Positions 17,405-25,030 of a stretch of DNA of 64,000 nt are shown one piece after another. A program made the translations under genes and the position numbers. The stretch comes from an uncultured Dehalococcoidia bacterium. GTDB lineage: Bacteria; Chloroflexota; Dehalococcoidia; Lucifugimonadales; UBA3495. The first letter of the stretch is position 1, and every line of letters starts with the position of its first letter. The stretch spans positions 2,096,091-2,160,090 of the forward strand of contig CATQHB010000002.1 in assembly GCA_958295765.1 (NCBI GenBank). Reading direction: 5' to 3'. Below the pieces are notes generated by a model. That model was not told the origin of the DNA. It ran no database searches and was given only the letters and a program-made list of their open reading frames with translations.

Positions 17405-17779
17405 ATGCCGCCAATCACTGCGATTAACAATGACGACGACCTGGACGCCGCGCTGGAACGCATCGGGGAATTGTTGCGTTCCCCGGAGGATAGTCCCGAA
17501 GAAGCGGAATTACTGGCTCTTTCCGACTTGGTGGAGGCTTACGAAGCCATCCATTACCCCATCTCCGACCCGACTCCTGCCGGCGTGGTTCAGGGACGGT
17601 TGGATGCCCTGGGCTTGGAAGAGGATTGCCTGATACCCTGCATCGGCAGCCGGGAAATGGTGGCCGAGGTGCTGGCCGACCAGCGCCCCATCACCCCGGC
17701 AATGGCCGAGGCTTTAAGCCAACTCCTGGGCATTGATGTGGGGGAACTGTTGCAAGAGCCGGCGGCCCGCCAGGGTTGA
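17405..17779 (+). CDS. HigA-like antitoxin / HTH regulator, apparently orphan
   Basis: A 124-aa protein resembling COG5499-type HigA antitoxins: an N-terminal alpha-helical acidic part (LVEAYEAIHYPI) and a C-terminal helix-turn-helix (GRLDALGLEEDCLIPCIGSREMVAEV... with TPAMAEALSQLLGIDVGELL). I take ATG 17405 because the upstream 17 residues are unlike the family. In HigBA systems of this type the toxin gene usually precedes the antitoxin; here the upstream 160 bp contains only repeats, so the partner is missing. Confidence 0.72.
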   Translation: MPPITAINNDDDLDAALERIGELLRSPEDSPEEAELLALSDLVEAYEAIHYPISDPTPAGVVQGRLDALGLEEDCLIPCIGSREMVAEVLADQRPITPAMAEALSQLLGIDVGELLQEPAARQG

Positions 17780-18061
17780 CCGGGAGCCGGGTCTGCGGAT
17801 TGTTTAACCGGGGCTATCCCGCACTTGGCAACAAACAATCGCTTTAACTACTGACCGCAAGCCGTTGACGCCTGGGAATGGCTACGCCTAAACTAAACCG
17901 GCGGCCGGCGTTGGACATTATGAGCCTGGTCCACCGGCTCATTGCCCGGTATATATCCTGACCGATTTGGAAAATGACCGGCGGGACCGGGGCGCCCCGT
18001 CGGGGGAACCAGCGCGAAAGATATACTTGTTCGTCAAGGCCGCGGCTTTAGGAGCGCAACT
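17780..18061. other. Gap before the methyltransferase gene
   Basis: No gene seen. The stretch contains an isolated TATACT at 18022-18027 without a good minus-35 and an AGGAGCG ribosome-binding site just before the methyltransferase start. Confidence 0.4.
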
Positions 18062-18883
18062 ATGCAAACCGGCGATGCCAAACCGGACGTTCTGCTGGAA
18101 ACTGACCAGTTCTATCGCGGAAATTGCGTGCCAGTGATGGCCGACTGGCCGCCCGATTGCATTGACTTGACGGTTACGTCCCCACCCTATGACACCTTGC
18201 GGGACTATGCGGGATACTCCTTTGACTTTGCGGGCATCGCGTCGGAACTGCTGCGCGTTACTAAACCGGGCGGGGTGGTGGTCTGGGTGGTGGGCGAGAA
18301 AATCAACGGCGGCAGGTCGTTGACCGGCTTCAGACAGGCCATTCACTTTCAGGACATCGGATTTGTCGTTCACGATGTAATGATTTATCAGAAAAAGAAT
18401 ACGCCGTTTATGCGCTCCAACGCCTACACCAATGCCTACGAACTCATGCTGATCTTGAGCAAAGACGGGCCGCCCAAAACCTTCAACCCGCTCAAAGTCC
18501 CTACCCAGCGTTCCGGGAGGGAGCTATTAACCCATAACAAACTCCCGGACGGCGTGAATAAGAAGAAGCGGGGAATGTTGAAAAGGGAGAAGACCCGGAC
18601 GAATATCTGGCCTTACGCGGTCGGCTTCGGCGGGACAACTACGGACCGCATCGCCTTCCAGCACCCCGCCGTGTTCCCGGACCGCCTGGCCGAAGAGCAC
18701 ATCCTGTCGTGGTCTAACCCGGGCGACCTAGTTTTAGACCCGATGTGCGGCAGCGGGACAACCTGTAAGATGGCATTGCTCAACAATCGGCGCTACATCG
18801 GTATTGATATAGCCGATGAATACATCGACATCGCCGAGGCTCGAATTGGCGCCGCCATGAGCCGGCTGGCCGGGCTGGAATGA
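18062..18883 (+). CDS. Site-specific DNA methyltransferase, beta class (N4-cytosine or N6-adenine)
   Basis: A 273-aa SAM-dependent DNA methyltransferase. Motif IV is LTVTSPPYDTL near residue 40, and the SAM-binding motif I is LDPMCGSGTT near residue 225, i.e. IV before I, the beta-class order. SPPY is most common in N4-cytosine enzymes. No separate target-recognition protein is present, so recognition probably lies in the middle region (about 110-200). Its stop overlaps the start of the HNH protein by 4 bp (ATGA), strongly implying translational coupling and a joint function as a restriction-modification-like pair. Confidence 0.9.
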   Translation: MQTGDAKPDVLLETDQFYRGNCVPVMADWPPDCIDLTVTSPPYDTLRDYAGYSFDFAGIASELLRVTKPGGVVVWVVGEKINGGRSLTGFRQAIHFQDIGFVVHDVMIYQKKNTPFMRSNAYTNAYELMLILSKDGPPKTFNPLKVPTQRSGRELLTHNKLPDGVNKKKRGMLKREKTRTNIWPYAVGFGGTTTDRIAFQHPAVFPDRLAEEHILSWSNPGDLVLDPMCGSGTTCKMALLNNRRYIGIDIADEYIDIAEARIGAAMSRLAGLE

Positions 18884-19524
18884 GCTTGTCGATGTATCGG
18901 AAAGACGCCTGCGTACTGATAAGCAGCGGCCAGGGTTGGCCCGATGCCAATAGCCGGCCGGGGGTAAGCCCGCCGGTTGATTTTGGCGAAATGTCCATCG
19001 GATATTTGGTTCGTAGGGGCAATCCGCGCAGTACGGTATTCGTGATTGGAAAGCGCAGCAACTACCTGGTGAACAACACTGACATTGAACCCTTTGACCC
19101 GAACAGTAGCGGCCCGCGCACCGACCCCAAAATCTGCTTATCCTGCCATCGGTTGAAACCCCTTTCCGAATATCCCCGTAATCAGAATAATCGCGCCGGG
19201 CCAATCACAAGGCCACGTTGTCAGCAATGCTATGCTGCGGAGAGTGGGCCGTCTCTATCAGAACGGGCCAAACGAGAATTCCGCCAGGCGGTAGGCGCTC
19301 CCGACAAAGGCGATTGCTGGCAATGTCCTATCTGCGAGAAGGTTTCTATCGCCGACGTAACCGCCAGTATAGTAGTTGACCACGACCAGGAACGGCGCCG
19401 TCCGCGGGGGATACTGTGCGATTCCTGCAATACCGGACTAGGACGATTCAAGAACGGCGAAGACCATTTACAACGGGCCATTGATTACCTGCGCAATTAT
19501 GAGGCCAACCAAGCCGAGGCATAA
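18880..19524 (+). CDS. Endonuclease VII-type HNH (zinc-finger) nuclease with unknown N-terminal domain
   Basis: A 214-aa protein. Residues about 87-107 hold a zinc-ribbon-like CLSCHRLKPLSEYPRNQNNR...CQQC, and the C-terminal part has CPICEK...VVDHDQERRRPRGILCDSCNTGLGRFKN, the recombination-endonuclease-VII signature (a His-Me/HNH finger nuclease with C-x2-C pairs and a catalytic His in DHD). The first roughly 85 residues are not recognised. ATG 18880 overlaps the methyltransferase stop. The likely role is cleavage of DNA lacking the cognate methylation, but a repair or nicking role is possible. Confidence 0.82.
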   Translation: MSLSMYRKDACVLISSGQGWPDANSRPGVSPPVDFGEMSIGYLVRRGNPRSTVFVIGKRSNYLVNNTDIEPFDPNSSGPRTDPKICLSCHRLKPLSEYPRNQNNRAGPITRPRCQQCYAAESGPSLSERAKREFRQAVGAPDKGDCWQCPICEKVSIADVTASIVVDHDQERRRPRGILCDSCNTGLGRFKNGEDHLQRAIDYLRNYEANQAEA

Positions 19525-19581
19525 ACTTCAGAAAAATGAGCCACGCCCGGCACCAACTCCTGAACTTTGAGAGGTAAAACT

Positions 19582-19761
19582 ATGCCGAAAATCAGTCAGG
19601 ATTGCCTTGCTCAAGTATTGAGCGCCTTGGAACGCTACAAAAGGGAGGTCAGCACCGCTAATTTGGCCGGCACAACCAAGTCCACTTATACCCTACACGC
19701 TGACAATTTTGTGCGCTGGCTTAACGATGACTTCGAACCCGGCGGTAGGAATAAACGCTGA
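19582..19761 (+). CDS. Small integrase-SAM-like protein
   Basis: A 59-aa protein starting at ATG 19582 with GAGAGGT upstream. The stretch YKREVSTANLAGTTKSTYTLHADNFVRWL resembles the N-terminal SAM-like (core-binding) domain of tyrosine recombinases, but no catalytic domain follows. It lies 57 bp after the HNH gene on the same strand, so it may be a third member of the cassette, or a remnant of an integrase. Function unknown. Confidence 0.55.
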   Translation: MPKISQDCLAQVLSALERYKREVSTANLAGTTKSTYTLHADNFVRWLNDDFEPGGRNKR

Positions 19762-19801
19762 TAATTTAAGCGCAGCGCAGGATTTCAGACTTTCACAAAA
19801 C

Positions 19802-19829
19802 GTAGGGGCGGTTCGCGAACCGCCCCTAC
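19802..19829. repeat. Solo palindrome related to family C
   Basis: GTAGGGGCGGTTCGCGAACC is the left part of a perfect palindrome ending CGCCCCTAC. It sits between convergent genes and may work as a bidirectional terminator. Confidence 0.7.
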
Positions 19830-19864
19830 GATGTTATTGGCCTATTGCCCCGTTACCGCCCTGC

Positions 19865-22189
19865 TTACCCCCCGTTTTCCTGCTGCCAGCGGGCTTCCAG
19901 GATGTTGGCCGAGTTCATCGGCAGGTCGGTCAGGCGCAGGCCGACGGCGGCGTAGATGGCGTTGGCGACCGCCGCCATGGGCGGCACCAGGGATACTTCG
20001 CCGACGCCCCGGACGCCCAGGGGATGGCCGGGGTTGGCGACCTCCACGATTACCGTGTCAATCATCGGCAGGTCCAGGCTGGTGGGCATCCGGTAGTCGA
20101 GGAAACTGGAGTTGACCATCAGGCCCTCCCCGTCCACGTAATACTCCTCGTTGAGCGCCCAGCCGATGCCCTGCACCGCGCCGCCCTGAATCTGGCCCTC
20201 CACGTAGCTGGGGTGGATGGCCTTGCCGGCGTCCTGCACGGCGGTGTAGCGCAGCACGTCCACCTTGCCGGTGTCCCGGTCCACTTCCACGTCCACGATG
20301 TGCAGGCCAAAGGCGTTGCCCACGCCGGGCGGGTTGGCGGTGGCCCGGCCCACGATGGGGCCGCCGCTGCCGTTGAGCCGCCGGGCCAACTGGGTAAAAG
20401 TCATACTCAATTCCGAGTCGGACTTGTGGCTGAGGGTTCCCTTATTGTAGGCCACGTCCTCGACGTTCACGTCCCAGATTTTGGCGGCCCGTTCCACCAT
20501 CTGGCGCTGGATGTCCTCGGCGGCCTGATAGACGGCCGTGCCCATCTTGAAGGTAACGCCGCTGCCGCCGGCGCCGGAACTGTAGCCGATGGAGTCGGTG
20601 TCGGCGATGGAGGGTTTCACGTCCTCGGCGGCGATGCCCAACACCTCGGCGATGTGCATTGCCATGGCCGCCCGGCTGCCGCCGATGTCCGGGGAGCCTT
20701 CCACCAGGCTGACGGTGCCGTCCGGGTTGACGCTGGCGACGGCGCTGGCCGGGCCGGTGCCGTTCATCCAGCAGCCGGCGGCCACGCCCCGGCCCCGGTT
20801 CTTGCCCTCCACCGGCGCGGCCAGGTGGGGATGCTGCTGGGCGGCCTGGCAGATTTCCACCATGCCAATCTTGCGGAAGGTGGGGCCGGTTATCTGCCGG
20901 TCGCCCTCCTTGGCGGCGTTGATGAGACGGAACTCCACCGGGTCCATCCCGATTTTTTCGCACACTTCGTCCAGCACCGACTCGGCAGCAAAGGCGGCGG
21001 TGGGCGAGCCGGGGGCGCGGTAGGCCGCCGACTTCTGCGTGTTCACCACCACATCCAGCCCCTCGACGTAGCCGTTGGGGATGTTATAGGGGGCAAACAT
21101 CGTGCGGCAGGCCGAGGCCACCGGCGAGCCGGGAAAGGCGCCGGCCTCGTAGGTCAGGTGGGCTTCGGCGGCGGTTATCCGGCCGTCATTGGTCGCTCCG
21201 ACCTTTACCGTCATGTGGGTCGCCGGGGCCGGGCCGGTGCCCAGGAACACCTCATTGCGGGTCATGGCAATTTTCACCGGTTGGCCGGTCTTGCGGGAGA
21301 GGGCCGCCACCACCGGCTCCAGGTAACAGCCGCCCATACCCTTGCCGCCAAAGCCGCCGCCGATTTCCATAGGGATGATTTTCACCTTGGACACCGGCAG
21401 GCCCATAATGGTCGAGGTATGGTCGCGCAGGGCGAAGTGGCCCTGGCTGCTGCACCAGATAGTTACCGTGTCGTCGGTATTCCACTGGGCGGTGGCCGCG
21501 TGGGGTTCGATGTAACCCTGATGCACCGGGCGGGTGTGAAACTCCCGCTCCGCCACCACGTCCGCCGCCGCAAAGCCCTGTTCCAGGTCGCCGAGGCGAA
21601 ACTCGAAACGGTTAGCCAGGTTGGTAACCTCGCCGGACTGGTCGCCCCAACCGCCGGGCCGCATCCCGGGGCTGTCAAAGGTAACCAGCCGCTCATGGAG
21701 CAGGGGCGCGCCATCCTGCAAGGCTTCGTCGACGTTCAACACCGGGGCCAGCACCTCATAGTCCACGTCAATCAGGGCCAGCGCCTCCTCGGCCAGGTGA
21801 ACGCTGGTGGCGGCAACGGCGGCTATCGCGTGGCCTAGATAGAGGGCCTTTTCCCGGGCCATCACGTTGCGGCTGTAAAAGCCATAGTTGACGTTGGCGC
21901 CCTCGGACAAGTCCGACGCCTCGGCGGACACCTCCGGGAAGTCGGCGGCGGTAACTACCGCCACTACGCCGGGAACCGCCAGGGCGCGGCTGGCGTCGAT
22001 GCCCCGAATCCGGGCGTGGGGATGGGGACTGCGCAGGATTTTGCCGTGGAGCATCCCGGTCAGGTGAACGTCGGCGGCATAGCGCGCCCGCCCCATAACC
22101 TTGTCCGGGCCGTCATGACGGATGGGCCGGGTGCCCACCACGTCATACTCCTGGGTGGAGAGCACCAAGTTTGGCTTGTAGTCGAGCAT
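19865..22189 (-). CDS. Xanthine dehydrogenase family protein, molybdopterin-binding subunit
   Basis: A 774-aa large catalytic subunit of the molybdenum hydroxylase family (CoxL/XdhA/aldehyde oxidase type). GGGGGAG precedes the ATG. The N-terminal half begins GTRPIRHDGPDKVMGRARYAADV; the molybdopterin motif EIGGGFGGKGMGG is near residue 275, AYRAPGSP near 395, and a candidate catalytic Glu lies in VGEVSLVPPMAAVANAI. It lacks the AYRCSFR signature of form I CO dehydrogenase, so CO oxidation is unlikely. The [2Fe-2S] and FAD subunits that normally complete the enzyme are not next to it. Substrate unknown; hydroxylation of a heterocycle or aldehyde is expected. Confidence 0.9.
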   Translation of the reverse strand: MLDYKPNLVLSTQEYDVVGTRPIRHDGPDKVMGRARYAADVHLTGMLHGKILRSPHPHARIRGIDASRALAVPGVVAVVTAADFPEVSAEASDLSEGANVNYGFYSRNVMAREKALYLGHAIAAVAATSVHLAEEALALIDVDYEVLAPVLNVDEALQDGAPLLHERLVTFDSPGMRPGGWGDQSGEVTNLANRFEFRLGDLEQGFAAADVVAEREFHTRPVHQGYIEPHAATAQWNTDDTVTIWCSSQGHFALRDHTSTIMGLPVSKVKIIPMEIGGGFGGKGMGGCYLEPVVAALSRKTGQPVKIAMTRNEVFLGTGPAPATHMTVKVGATNDGRITAAEAHLTYEAGAFPGSPVASACRTMFAPYNIPNGYVEGLDVVVNTQKSAAYRAPGSPTAAFAAESVLDEVCEKIGMDPVEFRLINAAKEGDRQITGPTFRKIGMVEICQAAQQHPHLAAPVEGKNRGRGVAAGCWMNGTGPASAVASVNPDGTVSLVEGSPDIGGSRAAMAMHIAEVLGIAAEDVKPSIADTDSIGYSSGAGGSGVTFKMGTAVYQAAEDIQRQMVERAAKIWDVNVEDVAYNKGTLSHKSDSELSMTFTQLARRLNGSGGPIVGRATANPPGVGNAFGLHIVDVEVDRDTGKVDVLRYTAVQDAGKAIHPSYVEGQIQGGAVQGIGWALNEEYYVDGEGLMVNSSFLDYRMPTSLDLPMIDTVIVEVANPGHPLGVRGVGEVSLVPPMAAVANAIYAAVGLRLTDLPMNSANILEARWQQENGG

Positions 22190-22355
22190 CTTTCTCCCCC
22201 TCTAACCTGGTATGGTTTTAGTGGTTCTAGTATGGTAACCGGTATTGGCAACCGTTGGTAACCGGCAGCGGTTTTAACTGGTGAATAATTTACCATAAAT
22301 CGGGGCGATTAGCTCGCCGGGTTTCCCGGCGGGCGGATTTGTGCCAAGCCCGAAT

Positions 22356-22380
22356 CCGCTCATGGTGAGCTTGTCGAACC
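22356..22380. repeat. Family B half-site
   Basis: One CCGCTCATGGTGAGCTTGTC-type half-site ending CGAACCATCC, just upstream of a family C element. The 1.16-kb gap from 22190 to 23355 contains only repeats and the promoter of the Fur-family gene. Confidence 0.8.
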
Positions 22381-22401
22381 ATCCGTTCCCGTTGGCCCGT
22401 T

Positions 22402-22593
22402 GGCATTTTCACCGGGTAGGGGCGGGTTTGTAACCCGCCCGTCCCGCAACGGCGAGTACGGATCGGAGAACCGGCGCCGTCATTGCCATAGTTGAACCGT
22501 CCTGATACCGGAAAGTGGGCGGGTTAGAAACCCGCCCCTACCGGACAACAAAGCCTGGTCTGGTAAGAAATACCAACAAATGTAGGGAATACC
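22402..22593. mobile_element. Family C mini-element, copy 2 (left end decayed)
   Basis: It shares the long stretch GTTGGCATTTTCACCGGGTA...CCCGCCCGTCCCGCAACGGCGAGTACG with copy 3 about 700 bp away and ends with the inverted-repeat sequence ACCAACAAATGTAGGGAATACC. The outer left inverted repeat is not recognisable. Confidence 0.65.
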
Positions 22594-22628
22594 GTCCCGG
22601 CCCGCCAAGGCAACCGCAACGTAAAACC

Positions 22629-22803
22629 GCTCATGGTGAGCTTGTCGAACCACCCGTTCCAAGGCAATGGTATCTTATACCCCACGCAACCGTCATTCCC
22701 CCTCAACCGTCGTTCCGGCGAAAGCCGGAATCCAGGAAATCCTCGGGGAAAGAGCGTGCCGGCTACCGAGGTTTCTGGATTCCGGCTTTCGCCGGAACGA
22801 CGG
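22629..22803. repeat. Family B half-site and family A element
   Basis: A B half-site at about 22629-22656 is followed by a full family A palindromic element at 22707-22803. Confidence 0.85.
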
Positions 22804-22905
22804 TATGATGCCGAGCGTTCCGGGTGACGGGTTTATGACTGGAATGACGGATTTATGCTGCGATTCCCCAACCGCCAAATATCCGGGCTGGCGCAAAGTC
22901 CGCAA

Positions 22906-23040
22906 GCCGCTCATGGTGAGCTTGTCGAACCATCCGCCCTATCCGCCTGCTTATCCTTCGACTGGCTCAGGATGAGCGGGGAGATGGGGCAACTCGACTT
23001 GCCCCGAAACGGATGGTTCGACAAGCTCACCATGAGCGGG
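22906..23040. repeat. Family B cluster
   Basis: Three half-sites occur: CCGCTCATGGTGAGCTTGTC (22911), a degenerate CTTCGACTGGCTCAGGATGA copy (22957) and GGTTCGACAAGCTCACCATG (23014). Confidence 0.85.
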
Positions 23041-23087
23041 TTTTGTTCTTTAACCTTGACTTTGCGCCGGCCCTTGAATGTCCCTGT

Positions 23088-23274
23088 GATACTTTCAACA
23101 CTTGTTGGCATTTTCACCGGGTAGGGGCGGGTTTGTAACCCGCCCGTCCCGCAACGGCGAGTACGACCCGGAGAACCGGCGCCGCCATAGTTGAACGGGC
23201 CTGGCGCCGGAACATGGGCGGGTTAGAAACCCGCCCCTACCCCGGCGCTAACACCAACAAATGTTGGGAATACC
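23088..23274. mobile_element. Family C mini-element, copy 3
   Basis: A 187-bp element starting GATACTTTCAACACTTGTTGG and ending with the inverted counterpart CCAACAAATGTTGGGAATACC. Internal arms are GGGTAGGGGCGGGTTTGTAA and its reverse. Its interior is a near copy of copy 2. It ends about 20 bp before the promoter of the Fur-family gene. Confidence 0.7.
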
Positions 23275-23292
23275 CGTACCTCCTCCCGCCCC

Positions 23293-23319
23293 TTGACCCC
23301 CGTTGTAAATTACTATACT
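23293..23319 (+). promoter_or_regulatory. Promoter of the Fur-family/metal-uptake locus
   Basis: TTGACC (23293-23298) and TATACT (23314-23319) are spaced by 15 bp, slightly short. The AT-rich run TAAATTACTATACTATGTTAT overlapping the minus-10 could also carry the operator for autoregulation, but no clear Fur or Zur box was identified. Confidence 0.5.
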
Positions 23320-23355
23320 ATGTTATCGCCAATGTTTGCATTAACTGGTGATTGC

Positions 23356-23841
23356 ATGACCAGTCATGAGCAGTCGCTCCAATACTTGCAAAGTTTAGGG
23401 TATCGGTTGACCCCTCAGCGCTTGCTGGTGCTGGAAATTGTGGCCGAGGGCGGCAGCCACATGGGGGTTGATGAGGTCTATCGCCAGGCCCGGGCCGCCT
23501 ATCCTTATATGGACTTGGCTACGGTTTACCGCACCCTGCGCCTCTTTAAGCAGGTGGGCGTGGTAACCGAGGTAGCTATCGGCAACCGGCTGCACTATGA
23601 GTTGACCGACCCCGGCGAAAAGCATCACCACATGGTTTGCCGGGACTGCCACCGCGCCTTTAACCTCAGTCCCCATTACCTGGAGGAGTTCCGGGATACG
23701 CTGATTAAAGAGTTCGGCTTTGCGCCGGACCTGGAACACTTTACCGTTTCCGGGGATTGCGTGGACTGCCGAGCCGGGGCCGCCCCCGCCGCCGGGTCAA
23801 CTATCAACAACGCCGATAATTGGGAAAATGCTGAAAGTTAG
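23356..23841 (+). CDS. Fur-family metalloregulator, probably Zur-like
   Basis: A 161-aa Fur-superfamily repressor. Residues 1-80 form the winged-helix domain (LGYRLTPQRLLVLEIV, DLATVYRTLRLFKQVGVV) and residues 85-145 the dimerisation domain with HHHMVCRDC and GDCVDC, two CxxC pairs that build the structural zinc site. ATG 23356 is preferred because the upstream in-frame TTG is the promoter minus-35. The gene overlaps the metal-binding lipoprotein gene by 14 bp, so it probably represses its own operon when Zn (or Mn) is abundant. Confidence 0.88.
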   Translation: MTSHEQSLQYLQSLGYRLTPQRLLVLEIVAEGGSHMGVDEVYRQARAAYPYMDLATVYRTLRLFKQVGVVTEVAIGNRLHYELTDPGEKHHHMVCRDCHRAFNLSPHYLEEFRDTLIKEFGFAPDLEHFTVSGDCVDCRAGAAPAAGSTINNADNWENAES

Positions 23842-24937
23842 GAGAGCAATACGTCTGAAATACGGCAGGCCATTCCCCCAGGTGTCCGGCCTGCTGGTGT
23901 CCGGCCTGATGTTTCTGGGCCTGCTGGCCGGTTTGCCGGCCTGTACCCAAGGCGCCGAACCGGTGGAAAGGGCTGACCCGGCCCCGGACAACCCGGCGGC
24001 AGCGCCGGCCGCAACACCAGCGCCAACCCTCCAGGTGGTCAGCACCGTTTCCCCGATAACCAGCCTGGTGGAGAATATCGGCGGCGACCGCATCGAACTG
24101 GAGGGAATTGTCCCGGAGGGCGCCAATTCCCATACCTTTGAGCCGGCCCCCTCGGTGGCGGCAGTTCTGGCTAAGGCCGACCTGTTCGTCGCCAACGGCC
24201 TGTTCCTGGAGGAGCCGACTATCGAATTGGCCCGGGCCAACCGGAAACCCGGCGCGGTGATTTTGACCCTGGGCGATAAGGCCCTGACCCGCCAGGAATG
24301 GGTGTATGATTTCTCCTTCCCGGAGTCGGCAGGCCACCCCAACCCCCACTTGTGGACGGCGCCCCACCTGGCCTTGAAGTACGCCGAGTTAATCCGGGAT
24401 CAATTGACGGCGCAGGATCCGGCTAATGGCGATTACTATGAGGAGAACTTCGGAAAGCTGAAGGTAAAGATTGAGGACCTGGATCTGAGAATCGCGGCGG
24501 CGGTGGCGACCATCCCGCCGGAAAACCGGAAACTCCTGACCTACCACGATTCCTTTCCCTTCTTCGGCCCCCGCTATGGACTGGAGATAATCGGGGCGGT
24601 TCAGCCCTCGGACTTTACCGAGCCGTCGGCCCGCGAAGTGGCGAGCCTGATTGACCAGATACGGGAAACCGGGGTTCCGGCCATTTTCGGCTCGGCGGTG
24701 TTTCCCAGCCCGGTTATGGAGCAAATCGCCAAGGAAGGCGGCGCCCGGTTCATCGACCAACTGCGGGATGATGACCTGCCGGGCCGGCCCGGAGAGGCCA
24801 ATCATACCTACCTGGGCCTGATCCTGGAGGACGTGAAAATTATTGTCCCGGCCCTGGGCGGCGACCCGTCGGCGTTGGAGGGCTTTGACCCCGGCCCGGT
24901 TTTCGAGGGCCAAAGCCGGGCGGTATATCCCCAGTAG
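23828..24937 (+). CDS. znuA: Metal ABC transporter substrate-binding lipoprotein (ZnuA/TroA family)
   Basis: A 369-aa cluster 9 (zinc/manganese) binding protein. ATG 23828 overlaps the regulator gene by 14 bp. The signal peptide ends at the lipobox GLPAC, followed by a Pro/Ala-rich linker. Metal-ligand candidates are His in ANSHTFEPAPS, His in PHLWTAP and His in LTYHDSFPFFGPRYGL, with an acidic residue near the C terminus. The His-rich loop typical of many ZnuA proteins is absent, so zinc versus manganese cannot be settled from this protein alone. Confidence 0.88.
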   Translation: MLKVRRAIRLKYGRPFPQVSGLLVSGLMFLGLLAGLPACTQGAEPVERADPAPDNPAAAPAATPAPTLQVVSTVSPITSLVENIGGDRIELEGIVPEGANSHTFEPAPSVAAVLAKADLFVANGLFLEEPTIELARANRKPGAVILTLGDKALTRQEWVYDFSFPESAGHPNPHLWTAPHLALKYAELIRDQLTAQDPANGDYYEENFGKLKVKIEDLDLRIAAAVATIPPENRKLLTYHDSFPFFGPRYGLEIIGAVQPSDFTEPSAREVASLIDQIRETGVPAIFGSAVFPSPVMEQIAKEGGARFIDQLRDDDLPGRPGEANHTYLGLILEDVKIIVPALGGDPSALEGFDPGPVFEGQSRAVYPQ

Positions 24938-24969
24938 GGCCAGCCCCCGGTTGCGGTTACCGTTGCTAT

Positions 24970-25008
24970 TTCCAATTCAAGTTCCAATTCAAGCAAGTTC
25001 CAATTCAA
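24970..25008. repeat. Three TTCCAATTCAA direct repeats
   Basis: TTCCAATTCAA occurs at 24970, 24982 and 24998, in the 93-bp gap between the binding-protein and ATPase genes. Role unknown; could be slippage. Confidence 0.7.
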
Positions 25009-25030
25009 GAAGGAAGTCAAGGAAGTCTAA

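Noticed and set aside
19709-21838. A 709-aa plus-strand ORF opposite the molybdopterin subunit gene
   Set aside because: Composition is Gly/Ala/His/Val with no domain; the minus strand encodes a clear conserved enzyme.
19865-22189. CO dehydrogenase large subunit
   Set aside because: The active-site signature AYRCSFR is absent (AYRAPGSP instead) and the other cox genes are missing.
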